From Ilumatobacteraceae bacterium (lineage in GTDB: Bacteria; Actinomycetota; Acidimicrobiia; Acidimicrobiales; Ilumatobacteraceae), in the NCBI GenBank assembly GCA_025463305.1, contig JAOBWK010000105.1, forward strand, positions 106,060 through 170,059: 64,000 bases of DNA, written 5' to 3'. Below, one piece after another: positions 8,445 to 16,644 of the stretch. The translations under genes and the position numbers were made by a program. The first letter of the stretch is position 1, and every line of letters begins with the position of its first letter. A model generated the notes under the pieces. That model was not told where the DNA came from, did no database searches, and saw only the letters and a program-made list of their open reading frames with translations.

Positions 8445-9023
8445 TCAGGTGTTGAAGACGTCCGCCGGCTTGCGGGCGAAGATCTCCTGCACCATCGGCT
8501 CCCAGTGCTCGAGCGGCTTGTTGGCGTAGGTGGGGTCGAAGCAGTTCTGGTCCCAGTCGGCGCAGAAGCGGACGCACGCGTCGTAGAACGGATGGCCCGC
8601 GTAGCGGTCGCGCAGGTCGGGGTCCATGTCGTAGTGGGCGAAGTAGTAGTAGCCCTGGAACAAGCCGTGGTGGTTGACGACCCAGTAGTTCTGCTCGCTG
8701 ACGTACGGGCGCAGGAGTGCGGCGCCGACCTGGGAGTGGTTGGCGGTGCCGATGATGTCGCCGATGTCGTGCAGCAGCGCGCACACGATGGTCTCGGTGT
8801 CGGCGCCATCGGCCTCGGCGCGGGTGGCCGACTGCAGGACGTGATCGAGGCGGGAGATCTTGTACGGCGACGGTCCGTCCATCTGGCGGAGCCAGTCCAT
8901 GACGCGATCGGCCTGGGTGTCGAGCTGCTCCTGCTCGTGCGCGAAGACGAGCGTGTAGTCGTCCTTGGTGCCGTGCTCCATCGAGGTGAACGACACCGTC
9001 TCGAGTCCGTGATCGACGCTCAT
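8445..9023 (-). CDS. HD-domain oxygenase, TmpB/PhnZ-like
   Basis: A 192-residue HD-domain protein. Candidate metal ligands are H61 ('SRLDHVLQSA'), H85-D86 ('LLHDIGD'), H96 ('ANHSQVGAALL'), H118/H119 and D158 ('ADWDQN'). The 'WDQNCFDP' ending is typical of the small HD oxygenases that cleave C-P bonds with a mixed-valence di-iron centre (PhnZ, TmpB). Its ATG overlaps the stop of the dioxygenase gene (ATGA), which is the arrangement expected for a hydroxylase/HD-oxygenase pair. TmpB converts hydroxylated 2-(trimethylamino)ethylphosphonate to glycine betaine and phosphate. Function here is inferred from pairing plus family; no phosphonate transporter is in view. Confidence 0.75.
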   Translation of the reverse strand: MSVDHGLETVSFTSMEHGTKDDYTLVFAHEQEQLDTQADRVMDWLRQMDGPSPYKISRLDHVLQSATRAEADGADTETIVCALLHDIGDIIGTANHSQVGAALLRPYVSEQNYWVVNHHGLFQGYYYFAHYDMDPDLRDRYAGHPFYDACVRFCADWDQNCFDPTYANKPLEHWEPMVQEIFARKPADVFNT

Positions 9024-10225
9024 GACGCCACCATCGCGTCGGTGGCCTCGCCCGTCATCCGGGCCAGGTTGCCGAAGACGTCGTCGACGTCGAAGTAGAT
9101 GTCCTGCAGGTGTCGCGGCCCGTCCGGGACGAACGCCGTTCGGCTGTGCAGGACCCGGTGGTTGTTGACGTACAGCGTGTCGCCGGCGTTGAGCCGGAAC
9201 GTGACGTGGTTGGCCGGGTCGCTGATGATCGAACCGAGCAGGCGATAGGCCCGGTACCAGGCGGCGAGGTCGGGATCGTCGTACTCGAGCGGCTGCATCA
9301 GTTGGTTGGAGAACCGGAGGTGCAACACGTGCCCGCGACGGTCGCGGACGAGCAGCGGGTTGCGGCTGAAGCCCTCGGCGTCGGTGGAGTACTGGCGATG
9401 GCCGACGGGGACCCGAGCGAGCACGTCGGCCGCCGTGGGGTCGGCGGCGATCAACTGCTCGACGACCGACCACGAATCGACGACGACGCTCTCGCCGCCG
9501 GTCGCGTCGTTGACGAGCATCGCCAGGACCTGACCGCTGGGCGGGTTGGTGTACTGCGCGTTGTCGTTGTGCGGCGGCACTTCCTCGGCCGTGTAGGCGA
9601 TGTTGTAGCCGGCGGGGTCGAGCTTCACGTCGAAGATCAGGCCGAGCGACGAATCGCGGATGGTGAGCCCGAGCGAGCGGGTGAGGTCCATGACGGTGCC
9701 GGGCACGACAGGGCAGCCGGAGACCACGATCGCGCCGTCGCGACGGAAGGCTTCGTACAGGTGGCGCTTGGTGACAGGGTCGGCGACGGCAGCGTCGTGG
9801 TCGAACCGCTCGACCTCGTAGCCGGCGGTCCACGCCCGGCCGGTCCACGAGCCGCGATGCATCGCCCGATCGATGGCGGCGAACGCGTCGGCGGTGAACG
9901 CCGACCGGTGCCCGCTGGCCCATTCGACCGTGAGGGCGCCATCGGCGACGGAGACGGAGGTGGCGGTCGGCGCGTCGACGTCGCGCCACGGCTGCCAGCG
10001 GCGCTCGTCGGTCTGGATGATGCGGCAGTCGACGCACGGGCAGTTGTCGCGCAGCCAGGATGCGTCGAGCACGACCGCGGACGTGGCGCCGTGTTCGTCG
10101 GCGAACGTGACCTCGACGGTGTCGGGCGTGGCCGATGCGCTCACCGGTGTGCCGGCGGGGAGGTGACGCCCCTTCGGCCCGACCTCGACCTCGTGGAACG
10201 ACGGTCCGTGCACTGTTGCGTTCAT
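9020..10225 (-). CDS. Gamma-butyrobetaine-hydroxylase-like Fe(II)/2-oxoglutarate dioxygenase (TmpA-like)
   Basis: A 401-residue protein with the two-domain layout of gamma-butyrobetaine hydroxylase. The N-terminal DUF971-type zinc domain has Cys62, Cys64, Cys67 and His106. The C-terminal TauD/TfdA domain has the iron motif H219-x-D221 ('PPHNDNAQY'), a distal His360 ('NNHRVLHSR') and a nearby Arg for 2-oxoglutarate. Known members hydroxylate gamma-butyrobetaine, trimethyllysine, or 2-(trimethylamino)ethylphosphonate (TmpA). The overlapped HD-domain partner favours the last, because carnitine or lysine pathways do not need one. That assignment is inference; a carnitine-type role remains the alternative. 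It starts at an ATG facing the DUF1206 gene across 151 bp. Confidence 0.82.
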   Translation of the reverse strand: MNATVHGPSFHEVEVGPKGRHLPAGTPVSASATPDTVEVTFADEHGATSAVVLDASWLRDNCPCVDCRIIQTDERRWQPWRDVDAPTATSVSVADGALTVEWASGHRSAFTADAFAAIDRAMHRGSWTGRAWTAGYEVERFDHDAAVADPVTKRHLYEAFRRDGAIVVSGCPVVPGTVMDLTRSLGLTIRDSSLGLIFDVKLDPAGYNIAYTAEEVPPHNDNAQYTNPPSGQVLAMLVNDATGGESVVVDSWSVVEQLIAADPTAADVLARVPVGHRQYSTDAEGFSRNPLLVRDRRGHVLHLRFSNQLMQPLEYDDPDLAAWYRAYRLLGSIISDPANHVTFRLNAGDTLYVNNHRVLHSRTAFVPDGPRHLQDIYFDVDDVFGNLARMTGEATDAMVAS

Positions 10226-10376
10226 CGGTGGCTCTTCTCTCGATGGGCGGCGATTCCTCGTACGACTGTCAGGTTATTCCGTCGGCGGTGGGCGGGTGTG
10301 AACGGATGATGAAAGCCCGATCCGAGTGGACCGTGGGCGTGGCTGAACCCGAGCCGGTTCGGGTACGTCGGATCCG

Positions 10377-11297
10377 ATGCACGGAGCTGCCCCGCACGAC
10401 ACCGACTCGCACGGTGCGGCGGCCACACACGACTCGCCCAACGCTGCCGAGGCGGCGACGGCCGAACTGGTGGCCGAGCACCCGGCGCTGACCACCGTCG
10501 GCCGCATCGGATGGCTGACCAAGGGTCTCGTGTACCTGATCGCCGGCGTGCTCGCGGTCGTCGTCGCGCTCGACGCGTTCGGGTGGGACCGGGACGGATC
10601 CGGCAACGGCTCGGGCGGAGAGGCGAGCCCCACCGGTGCGCTCAAGTCGGTCGCCCAGCGATCCCTCGGTGGCCCGTTGCTCGTCGCCCTCGCCGTCGGC
10701 CTGCTCACCTACTCGGGCTGGCGCCTGCTGGCCGCGGCCATGCCCGGACAGCGATCGGCGAAGGTGGTCGTCACCCGCATCGGCTACGTGATCAGCGCGA
10801 TCATGTACACGTCGTTCGCGTTCACCGCGCTCAAGCTGGTGGTGTCCGATCCGGCCACGACCAACGGCAACACCACCGTCAGCGACATCAGCGCGTCGGT
10901 GATGCGCCACTTCGGCGGCCGCATCGCGATCGCGCTCGTCGGCCTCGGCCTCGGCGGCGCGGCGATCTCCCGCGCCGACAAGGGCCGGCGCGCCGACGTG
11001 ACCGACGAGATGGACCTCACCGGGGTGAGCGAGCGCCGGCTGACGTGGATCCACCGGCTCGGTGCGATCGGCGAGATCGGACGTGGCCTCGCGCTGGCGA
11101 TGATCGGGTTCTTCCTCGTCCGGTCAGCGCTCGACTACGACCCGCACGAGGCGACCGGTCTCGACGGCGCGCTCCGTCGGGCGTCGACGCACGTGTGGAC
11201 GAAGGTGATGGTGCCGATCGTGGCGGCCGGCTTCGTCTGCTACGGCGTCTACTGCCTGGTGACGTTCACCCGCCGCCGCTTCGAAGCGCCAGCGTGA
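10377..11297 (+). CDS. DUF1206 membrane protein
   Basis: A 306-residue integral membrane protein of the actinobacterial DUF1206 family. Three tandem copies of a two-helix unit are visible, each beginning with a 'GRIGW.TKGLVYL'-type motif: ~42-75, ~125-160 and ~215-245 ('GAIGEIGRGLALAMIGFFLV'). This gives six transmembrane helices. No biochemical function is known to me. The start ATG lacks a clear ribosome-binding site. Its last 32 bases overlap the end of the convergent endonuclease/phosphatase-family gene, so the two coding regions share DNA at their 3' ends. Confidence 0.88.
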   Translation: MHGAAPHDTDSHGAAATHDSPNAAEAATAELVAEHPALTTVGRIGWLTKGLVYLIAGVLAVVVALDAFGWDRDGSGNGSGGEASPTGALKSVAQRSLGGPLLVALAVGLLTYSGWRLLAAAMPGQRSAKVVVTRIGYVISAIMYTSFAFTALKLVVSDPATTNGNTTVSDISASVMRHFGGRIAIALVGLGLGGAAISRADKGRRADVTDEMDLTGVSERRLTWIHRLGAIGEIGRGLALAMIGFFLVRSALDYDPHEATGLDGALRRASTHVWTKVMVPIVAAGFVCYGVYCLVTFTRRRFEAPA

Positions 11298-12411
11298 TCA
11301 CGAACGGCAGGTGATCGCTGCCCTTGGCGGGCAGGTTCTTGACCCTCAGCGATCGCACCTGATCGTTGACGAGCGCATGGTCGATCCGGGCGATGGCACC
11401 GAGCGCGCCGAGCGGCCACACGGACTTGAGCGAGAACGACGGCCGCCAGGCCTCGCCGAGCGAGTCGATGCTGTCGGTGAGCCCGAGCTCGAGCAGCTCC
11501 TTGAACTCCGGGCGGTAGCTGGTCGTGTTGAGGTCGCCGGCGATCACGAGCGGCCCGGTGACGGTGGGGATGAAGGCCTTGAGCGCCTCCATCTGCTCCT
11601 TCCACGTCGCATGCCCGTTCGGATCGAACGCGGTCATCGGGTTCAGCGCGGCGATCGTGAGCGCGACCCCGGCGACGTCGACATCGGCGACGGCCAGGCT
11701 GAGCGGCCCCATCGTGCGCATCACCGACTGGCTCCCGAGCGGCAGCTTCGAGGCGATCGCGACGGCGTAGTCGGTGGTGTCGGATGGGTCGTAGAGGCGG
11801 TGCGGATGCGATGTTGCCCCGCCGACCTGATCGAAGTGATCGAGGAACGCCGGGGTCGACTCGGCGATGATGATGACGTCGGCTCCACAGTGCACGAGTT
11901 GCTCGGCGGCGGCCCGTGGCGTCGGGTTGTCGATGTAGACGTTGGCGACGGCGAGCCGCAGACGCGGCGCCGAGTGCGCCCACTCCGGGATGCGGTCGGC
12001 GACGAGCCGCGGGACCACGAGGGTGAGGTGGTAGCCGACGAGCAGCGTCGCGGCCGTCGCGAGAAGGAGGTGCCCGGACAGCAGCGACCAGATCGCGATC
12101 ACCGGCGTCGCGCACAGCGCGATCGGCAGCATGTCGTAGGCGAGGGCGACGGCCGAACCCTCGTCCACGGCGAACCACAGCTGCAGCCGGTGGGTGACGA
12201 CGATGGCGCCGAGCGATGCGCAGATCAGCCAGCCGAGCGCTGGAAGGATCGGCAGCGAGTGGCTGCTGAACTCGTCGGCGCTGCCGTCGAGGTGGCGGGC
12301 GATGAGCGGCAACGCCACCACCAACGCCGCACCGATCAACGCTGTCAGGAACGCAGGGATCCGCCGCCGCTTCGGGTCGGCCCGGGTCTTCGGGGTGGCC
12401 GCGTCGATCAC
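11266..12411 (-). CDS. Membrane-anchored endonuclease/exonuclease/phosphatase-family protein
   Basis: A 381-residue protein with N-terminal hydrophobic helices (three to four between residues ~18 and ~140) followed by an EEP hydrolase domain (~145-380). Diagnostic pieces are 'LAVANVYIDNPTP' near the start of the domain, 'VIAGDLNTT' and the final 'GSDHLPFVITLAL', the catalytic His motif. The GTG start overlaps the stop of the lipid-kinase gene (GTGA), so translation is coupled. Together with PAP2 and lipid kinase genes, a role in phospholipid or phosphoinositide turnover is plausible; DNase or sphingomyelinase-like activity cannot be excluded. Confidence 0.85.
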   Translation of the reverse strand: MIDAATPKTRADPKRRRIPAFLTALIGAALVVALPLIARHLDGSADEFSSHSLPILPALGWLICASLGAIVVTHRLQLWFAVDEGSAVALAYDMLPIALCATPVIAIWSLLSGHLLLATAATLLVGYHLTLVVPRLVADRIPEWAHSAPRLRLAVANVYIDNPTPRAAAEQLVHCGADVIIIAESTPAFLDHFDQVGGATSHPHRLYDPSDTTDYAVAIASKLPLGSQSVMRTMGPLSLAVADVDVAGVALTIAALNPMTAFDPNGHATWKEQMEALKAFIPTVTGPLVIAGDLNTTSYRPEFKELLELGLTDSIDSLGEAWRPSFSLKSVWPLGALGAIARIDHALVNDQVRSLRVKNLPAKGSDHLPFVITLALRSGGG

Positions 12412-13283
12412 GTGGGCACTCGGATGGTGACGGCGTGAGGAACGACCTCGACCTTCAACGTGCGCGTGGCCGGCCGTGCGCCGCCGTCGAGCTCGTAGGG
12501 CAGGGCTCGTTCCGTCGTCACCTTGATCCTGCTCGCCTGCGTCATCTGCACCAACGGCGAGCGCTCGGCGTGGCCGACCGTCGCCCGCGTGAGAGCTCGC
12601 GCCCACTGCCACATCCCGTCGGCCGTCACCACCGCGACGTCGAGCAGTCCGTCGCCGGGATCGGCATGGTCGAAGGCGGTGATCCCGCCGGCGATCGAGC
12701 CGACGTTGGCGATCAGCACGCAGCTCGCCTTGCCGCGGAACCAGGTGTGCCCCTCGACCTTGACGGTGGTGTGCACGGGTGACTCGCGCACGTGCCGGGC
12801 GCCGGTCCAGATGTACGCGGCGCGACCGAAGCGGTCCTTCAGCCCGGCGTCCGCATCGCGGATCATCAGTGCATCGAACCCGTTGCCGGCCATCACCGCA
12901 TAGTGCTCGCCGTTGATCCGGCCGAGGTCGAGCCGCCGGTCGTTGCCGTGCAGGCCGACGTGCACTGCGCGCTCGAGATCGATCGGGATGCCGAGGTTGT
13001 TGGCGAGGAGGTTGGCCGTGCCGGCGGGGAGGATCGCGATGGTGGCGCCGGAACCGACGGCGGCGTCGAGGCAACGCTGGACGCTGCCGTCGCCACCCCA
13101 CACGAAGATCAGATCGGCACCACGCTCGAGCGCCTCGTGGACGCGCTTGGGCACCTTCTTGCTCTTGGCGACCTCGAGCCAGATCGGATCGGTGATGCCC
13201 TGTTGATGGAGGAGCTCGCGCAGCGCGCCGAGCCCGGCACCCAGCCGCTTCTTGCGGTGGGCGATGACGGCGACCGTGGTCAT
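12408..13283 (-). CDS. Diacylglycerol-kinase-type lipid kinase
   Basis: A 291-residue member of the DAGK catalytic superfamily. The nucleotide-binding motif 'VWGGDGSVQR' (~68-77) and 'LPAGTANLLANNLGIP' (~95-110) are characteristic, and the C-terminal beta-sandwich is complete. Such enzymes phosphorylate diacylglycerol or related lipids using ATP at the inner membrane face. It sits between a PAP2 phosphatase (ATGA overlap with its start) and an EEP-family protein (GTGA overlap with its end). The operon therefore pairs a lipid kinase with a lipid phosphatase, suggesting a phosphatidate/diacylglycerol recycling step. Substrate is inferred only. Confidence 0.88.
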   Translation of the reverse strand: MTTVAVIAHRKKRLGAGLGALRELLHQQGITDPIWLEVAKSKKVPKRVHEALERGADLIFVWGGDGSVQRCLDAAVGSGATIAILPAGTANLLANNLGIPIDLERAVHVGLHGNDRRLDLGRINGEHYAVMAGNGFDALMIRDADAGLKDRFGRAAYIWTGARHVRESPVHTTVKVEGHTWFRGKASCVLIANVGSIAGGITAFDHADPGDGLLDVAVVTADGMWQWARALTRATVGHAERSPLVQMTQASRIKVTTERALPYELDGGARPATRTLKVEVVPHAVTIRVPT

Positions 13284-14170
13284 GTCCCGCCCCCGGCGAC
13301 GTGGGCGAGCTCGTCGGCAGCGACTTCGTCCTGGGCGTCGGCGACCGGCTTGCCGAACTGCAGGAGGCGGCCACCGAAGGCGATCGAGCACAGTGCGAAG
13401 CACCCCCATCCGACGGCCGATCCGGCCATCACATCGGTGAGCCAGTGGACGCCGAGCAGCACCCGGCTGGAGGCGACGGCGACGGTGATCGCCGCGGCGC
13501 CCGCGGCGAGCAGGGCACGAGTGCGGCGGCTGCGGCGCCGACCGATCACCAGCGCCATCGCCGCGTAGCTGGCGGCGGCTGCAGCGGTGTGGCCGGACGG
13601 GAAGGAGTAGCCGGCGGCGTGGACGAGCCGGTCGATCGACGGCCGGTCGCGGCGCACGATCGACTTGATCAGGTTGTTGACGAGCAGCTCGGAGATGTCG
13701 ACGACCGCGATGAACAATGGCACGGCCTTGGAGGGCAGGCGCCGGTACTCGACGACGGCGACGACGAGGCCGATCCCGATCACCACGGGTGTGCTGCCCA
13801 GCTGGGTGATGGCGTGGACGATGGTCTCGGCGGACCCGGTGGTGTGTGCGGCACCCCAACGCGCCGCGGCGTCATCCCAGCGGGCGAAGCCTTCGTGGTG
13901 TTGCACCATCTGGAGCACCAGACCGACCGTGACGGTGGCGGCGGCGATGAACACCAGCGCCGCGCTGAGCAGCAGCCCGGTGGCCTCGTTCGGGTTGCGG
14001 CGGCGGACGAGGAAGGCGCGCAGACGTGGATGACGCTTGGCCTCGTGGGCGAGGCCGGCGGCTCCACTGTGCACATCGGTGGGGTCGGCCACCCGGCCGG
14101 TCTGCTCGGCGACGGCGATCACGCAGCCCACCAGCAAAGTGGCGACGAGGACAGCGATCAGGACTGGCAC
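13280..14170 (-). CDS. PAP2-family lipid phosphatase
   Basis: A 296-residue membrane phosphatase. The three PAP2 signature motifs are visible: 'KSIVRRDRP' (~168-176), 'SFPSGHT' (~189-195) and 'SRVLLGVHWLTDV' (~235-247), with about six transmembrane helices. The family dephosphorylates phosphatidate, diacylglycerol pyrophosphate or undecaprenyl pyrophosphate at the outer membrane face. It is the first gene of a three-gene overlapped operon with a lipid kinase and an EEP-family protein. A second, unrelated-length PAP2 gene is transcribed divergently 157 bp away. Confidence 0.88.
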   Translation of the reverse strand: MPVLIAVLVATLLVGCVIAVAEQTGRVADPTDVHSGAAGLAHEAKRHPRLRAFLVRRRNPNEATGLLLSAALVFIAAATVTVGLVLQMVQHHEGFARWDDAAARWGAAHTTGSAETIVHAITQLGSTPVVIGIGLVVAVVEYRRLPSKAVPLFIAVVDISELLVNNLIKSIVRRDRPSIDRLVHAAGYSFPSGHTAAAAASYAAMALVIGRRRSRRTRALLAAGAAAITVAVASSRVLLGVHWLTDVMAGSAVGWGCFALCSIAFGGRLLQFGKPVADAQDEVAADELAHVAGGGT

Positions 14171-14294
14171 TCGACTGGTCTACCCGAGTCCGGATCCGAT
14201 GAAACGCAGGCCAGCGCCCTCTCCCGGCTCGTTCGCTGTGCCGTCCGCCCCGCTCGCAGCGGCTCATCCGGCCGGTTCGACTCAGCGGCGCGGT

Positions 14295-14322
14295 TTGACA
14301 AGCAGGCGGATCCGGGTAGAGC
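14295..14322 (+). promoter_or_regulatory. Promoter-like -35/-10 pair upstream of the second PAP2 gene
   Basis: TTGACA (14295-14300) and TAGAGC (14317-14322) are separated by 16 bp. Transcription would begin at about the GTG at 14328, which supports a leaderless mRNA and that GTG as the true start. Confidence 0.5.
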
Positions 14323-14327
14323 CGCCC

Positions 14328-15023
14328 GTGACCTCAGCCGACCGTCGTGCCGTGAAAGTCGGGGCGGTGGTGCTGGTGGTGTTGGTTGGGCTCGGCGTTG
14401 CCGTGGGATCGCAGCTCGACGGCGCAACACACCCCGACGACGTGATCTCGAGCTGGTTCGTCCGGCAGCGGACCCCGTTGCTGAACCACGTGACCGCTGC
14501 GTTCAGCTGGATGGCCAGCACCGAGGTGGTCGTAGCGATCGCGCTGGCGGTGATCGTCGTGACCGTGCTGCGCCGGCGGCTGGAATCGGCGGTGATCGTG
14601 CTGTTCGCGATGGGCGGCGAGATCATCATGTTCCTCACGATCACGGCCTTCGTCGATCGTCCGCGCCCCAACGTCGTGCGGCTCGACTCCGCACCGCCGA
14701 CGTCGAGCTTCCCGAGCGGCCACACGCTCGCGACGTTCGTGCTCTGGAACACGATCGCCGTGGTCGCCGTGCGGCAGGCGTGGCGGCCCGGCATCGTCGT
14801 GCTCGCGCGCGTCCTGGCCGTCCTCATGCCGATCGCGGTCGGGCTGAGCCGGATCTACCGGGGGATGCACCACGCGACCGATGTCGTCGCGTCGTTGGTG
14901 CTGGGCGCGGCGTGGGTGGCGGCGACCGTGGTGCTGTTTAGCCCGGCGCCCCATCGGCAATGGACTGCACCGTCAGCGCCGGTGGAACCCGCCTCGGCCG
15001 ACACCACGGCAAGGAGTGCCTGA
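14328..15023 (+). CDS. Second PAP2-family phosphatase
   Basis: A 231-residue membrane phosphatase with PAP2 motifs 'VDRPRPN' (~104-110), 'SSFPSGHT' (~125-132) and 'SRIYRGMHHATDV' (~173-185) and five or six helices. The GTG at 14328 is chosen because a TTGACA/TAGAGC promoter ends just before it; an ATG at 14199 would add ~43 low-complexity residues upstream of that promoter. It is coupled to the next small membrane protein gene by a TGATG overlap. It faces the other PAP2 operon, so the locus may handle both sides of one lipid cycle. Confidence 0.8.
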   Translation: MTSADRRAVKVGAVVLVVLVGLGVAVGSQLDGATHPDDVISSWFVRQRTPLLNHVTAAFSWMASTEVVVAIALAVIVVTVLRRRLESAVIVLFAMGGEIIMFLTITAFVDRPRPNVVRLDSAPPTSSFPSGHTLATFVLWNTIAVVAVRQAWRPGIVVLARVLAVLMPIAVGLSRIYRGMHHATDVVASLVLGAAWVAATVVLFSPAPHRQWTAPSAPVEPASADTTARSA

Positions 15024-15601
15024 TGTCCAACGGCCCCGAGTACGTCCGCGATCAATCGTTCGTGGAGACCCAGCTCGATGACGGGCGTGTCATCGTGCAG
15101 CAGGCGCCGCTGGCGCCCGTGCGTGCCGTGGCACCCGTCGTCGCGATGGCGCCGGTCGCCACGGCACCCACCATGGCCCGCACGTCGTACACCCGGCGCG
15201 TGGCTCCGGACGCGGTCATCGCCGCGATCGTCGGGCTGTTCATCACCATCGTCGGGCTGCTCGCGGTCACACGTGGTGGGTTCGACGGACCGATGAACCG
15301 GCCCGTCGTCGACGTGCTCGGCTTCCACCACACGACGGTGCTCGGGCTGATCGAGACCGGCATCGGCGTGTTCCTGCTCATCAGCGGTGCGTCCCGGTCG
15401 CGCAGCGCAGCGCTGTTCTTCGGCGCCGTGCTCGGCATCGGCGCATTCGTCGGCGCGGTGCAGACGAAGTCGTTCGTCAACGAGCTCGCGTTGGAGACCG
15501 GTTGGGCCGTGCTGATGGTGATCGCTGCGATCATCGTCGTGCTGTCGGCGCTGCTGATCCCCCGGATCCAGACCCGCACCACCACCGTCGGCCCGGCCTG
15601 A
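15023..15601 (+). CDS. Small four-helix membrane protein
   Basis: A 192-residue protein of unknown function. An N-terminal cytosolic stretch (~1-60, Val/Ala/Pro-rich) precedes four hydrophobic helices (~68-85, ~110-127, ~133-150, ~160-180). The ATG shares its A with the previous stop (TGATG) and has AAGGAG six bases upstream, so it is well translated and coupled to PAP2. The helix layout recalls DUF4383-type actinobacterial membrane proteins, but I cannot confirm the family. Confidence 0.8.
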   Translation: MSNGPEYVRDQSFVETQLDDGRVIVQQAPLAPVRAVAPVVAMAPVATAPTMARTSYTRRVAPDAVIAAIVGLFITIVGLLAVTRGGFDGPMNRPVVDVLGFHHTTVLGLIETGIGVFLLISGASRSRSAALFFGAVLGIGAFVGAVQTKSFVNELALETGWAVLMVIAAIIVVLSALLIPRIQTRTTTVGPA

Positions 15602-15623
15602 CCCACCGGTCAGGTCGTTTGCG

Positions 15624-16067
15624 TCAGTTGCTGTAGACGCGCCCGGGCGTCACGAACACCGCGGTGCGCCGCTGCTCGACCATCGTCCGGTCGTAGGCGT
15701 CCCAGTCGTCGTGGGTGCCACCGGCCGCGGCGAAGACGTCGCGCAGGATCAGCCGCAGCCGCAGCCGCTCGGCGTCGACGCCGTCGACCGGGTCGTCGGG
15801 GCCGATCAGCTCGGTGGAACCCTCGACCGTGGCCCACTGCCAGCCGGAGCGGAACGTCACCGCCATCACCGGTCGGGCCCGAAGGTTGGCGAGCTTGACC
15901 TTGCCATAGGTGACGAGCCCGACCACCGGGTCACCGGTGAGCGGGTGGGCCATCGCGGCCGCGTTGACCAGCGATGCCTGCGGGCTGCCGTCGGCGCCCG
16001 TGGTGGATACCACGGCCAAGAACTGCTCGCGGGCGGCGAGCGCGGTCACATCATCGAGTGTTGTCAC
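15624..16067 (-). CDS. Pyridoxamine-5'-phosphate-oxidase-fold (PPOX class, F420/FMN-type) protein
   Basis: A 147-residue split-barrel flavin-binding protein. The N-terminal 'FLAVVSTTGADGSPQASLVN' is the typical first strand pair, followed by 'VTYGKVKLANLRARPVMAVTF' and 'WATVEGSTELIGPDD'. This pattern matches the actinobacterial PPOX group that often uses F420 or FMN to reduce small molecules. GTG 16067 is the start; it overlaps the end of the upstream membrane protein gene by 17 bases, so it is the last gene of a coupled unit. Confidence 0.83.
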   Translation of the reverse strand: MTTLDDVTALAAREQFLAVVSTTGADGSPQASLVNAAAMAHPLTGDPVVGLVTYGKVKLANLRARPVMAVTFRSGWQWATVEGSTELIGPDDPVDGVDAERLRLRLILRDVFAAAGGTHDDWDAYDRTMVEQRRTAVFVTPGRVYSN

Positions 16068-16644
16068 GGGATCCTCTCGTCACGGAACGTCGGTAGATCT
16101 CGCCGGCCTCGGCGTCGAAGGCCGAGTGGACCCGCGTCAGCACGACCTCCTGCGCGGTCGGTCGGTACTCCAGACCGATCCAGGCGTTGTGCCAGGCGCG
16201 TACCCGGTTCAACCAGCCGAGGGCGAGCACGATCGCGCCGACGACGATCAGCATGCTGATGCCCCGGATCGCGCCGACGAGCAGGAACGCCGCCCCGACC
16301 GCGGTGGCGACGACGGCGATGCGCAGCCGCGACTGCCACGTGCGCCACGTGGCTTCCGACACCGGCACCGCGATGCTCACCGTCGGCCGATGGCGGACCT
16401 TCGCCCACGCCGTCGTCGCGGTCAGACCGAATGCGATCACCCAGCGGTCGGGATGGGCCAGCGCCACGGCGCGGGCCTGCATCGCGTGGTCCGTGCGCTC
16501 ACCCGACTTCACGCACACCGTCGGCATCACGTTGCGGCGCTGATCGGTGATCCGCACCACCGCTCGACGCACAACCGGTCGACGATCGAAGAGCCGATCG
16601 AGCACGCGTTGGGGCAGTGACCGCCGACCGGGGCGATCCGCCAT
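16051..16644 (-). CDS. Hypothetical membrane protein
   Basis: A 197-residue protein I do not recognise. An N-terminal soluble part (~1-100) includes 'VCVKSGERTDHAMQARAVAL', followed by two adjacent hydrophobic helices (~118-137 and ~140-155) and a C-terminal soluble region. The Cys and surrounding residues could be part of a short metal-binding element. Its ATG overlaps the stop of the SnoaL-like gene by one base (TGATG) and its 3' end overlaps the PPOX gene, so the three are translated as one unit. Confidence 0.75.
   Translation of the reverse strand: MADRPGRRSLPQRVLDRLFDRRPVVRRAVVRITDQRRNVMPTVCVKSGERTDHAMQARAVALAHPDRWVIAFGLTATTAWAKVRHRPTVSIAVPVSEATWRTWQSRLRIAVVATAVGAAFLLVGAIRGISMLIVVGAIVLALGWLNRVRAWHNAWIGLEYRPTAQEVVLTRVHSAFDAEAGEIYRRSVTRGSRDNTR

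Noticed and set aside
9110..10309. Long plus-strand frame opposite the dioxygenase gene
   Set aside because: Low-complexity Arg/Val/Gly composition; the minus-strand frame has complete iron and zinc motifs.
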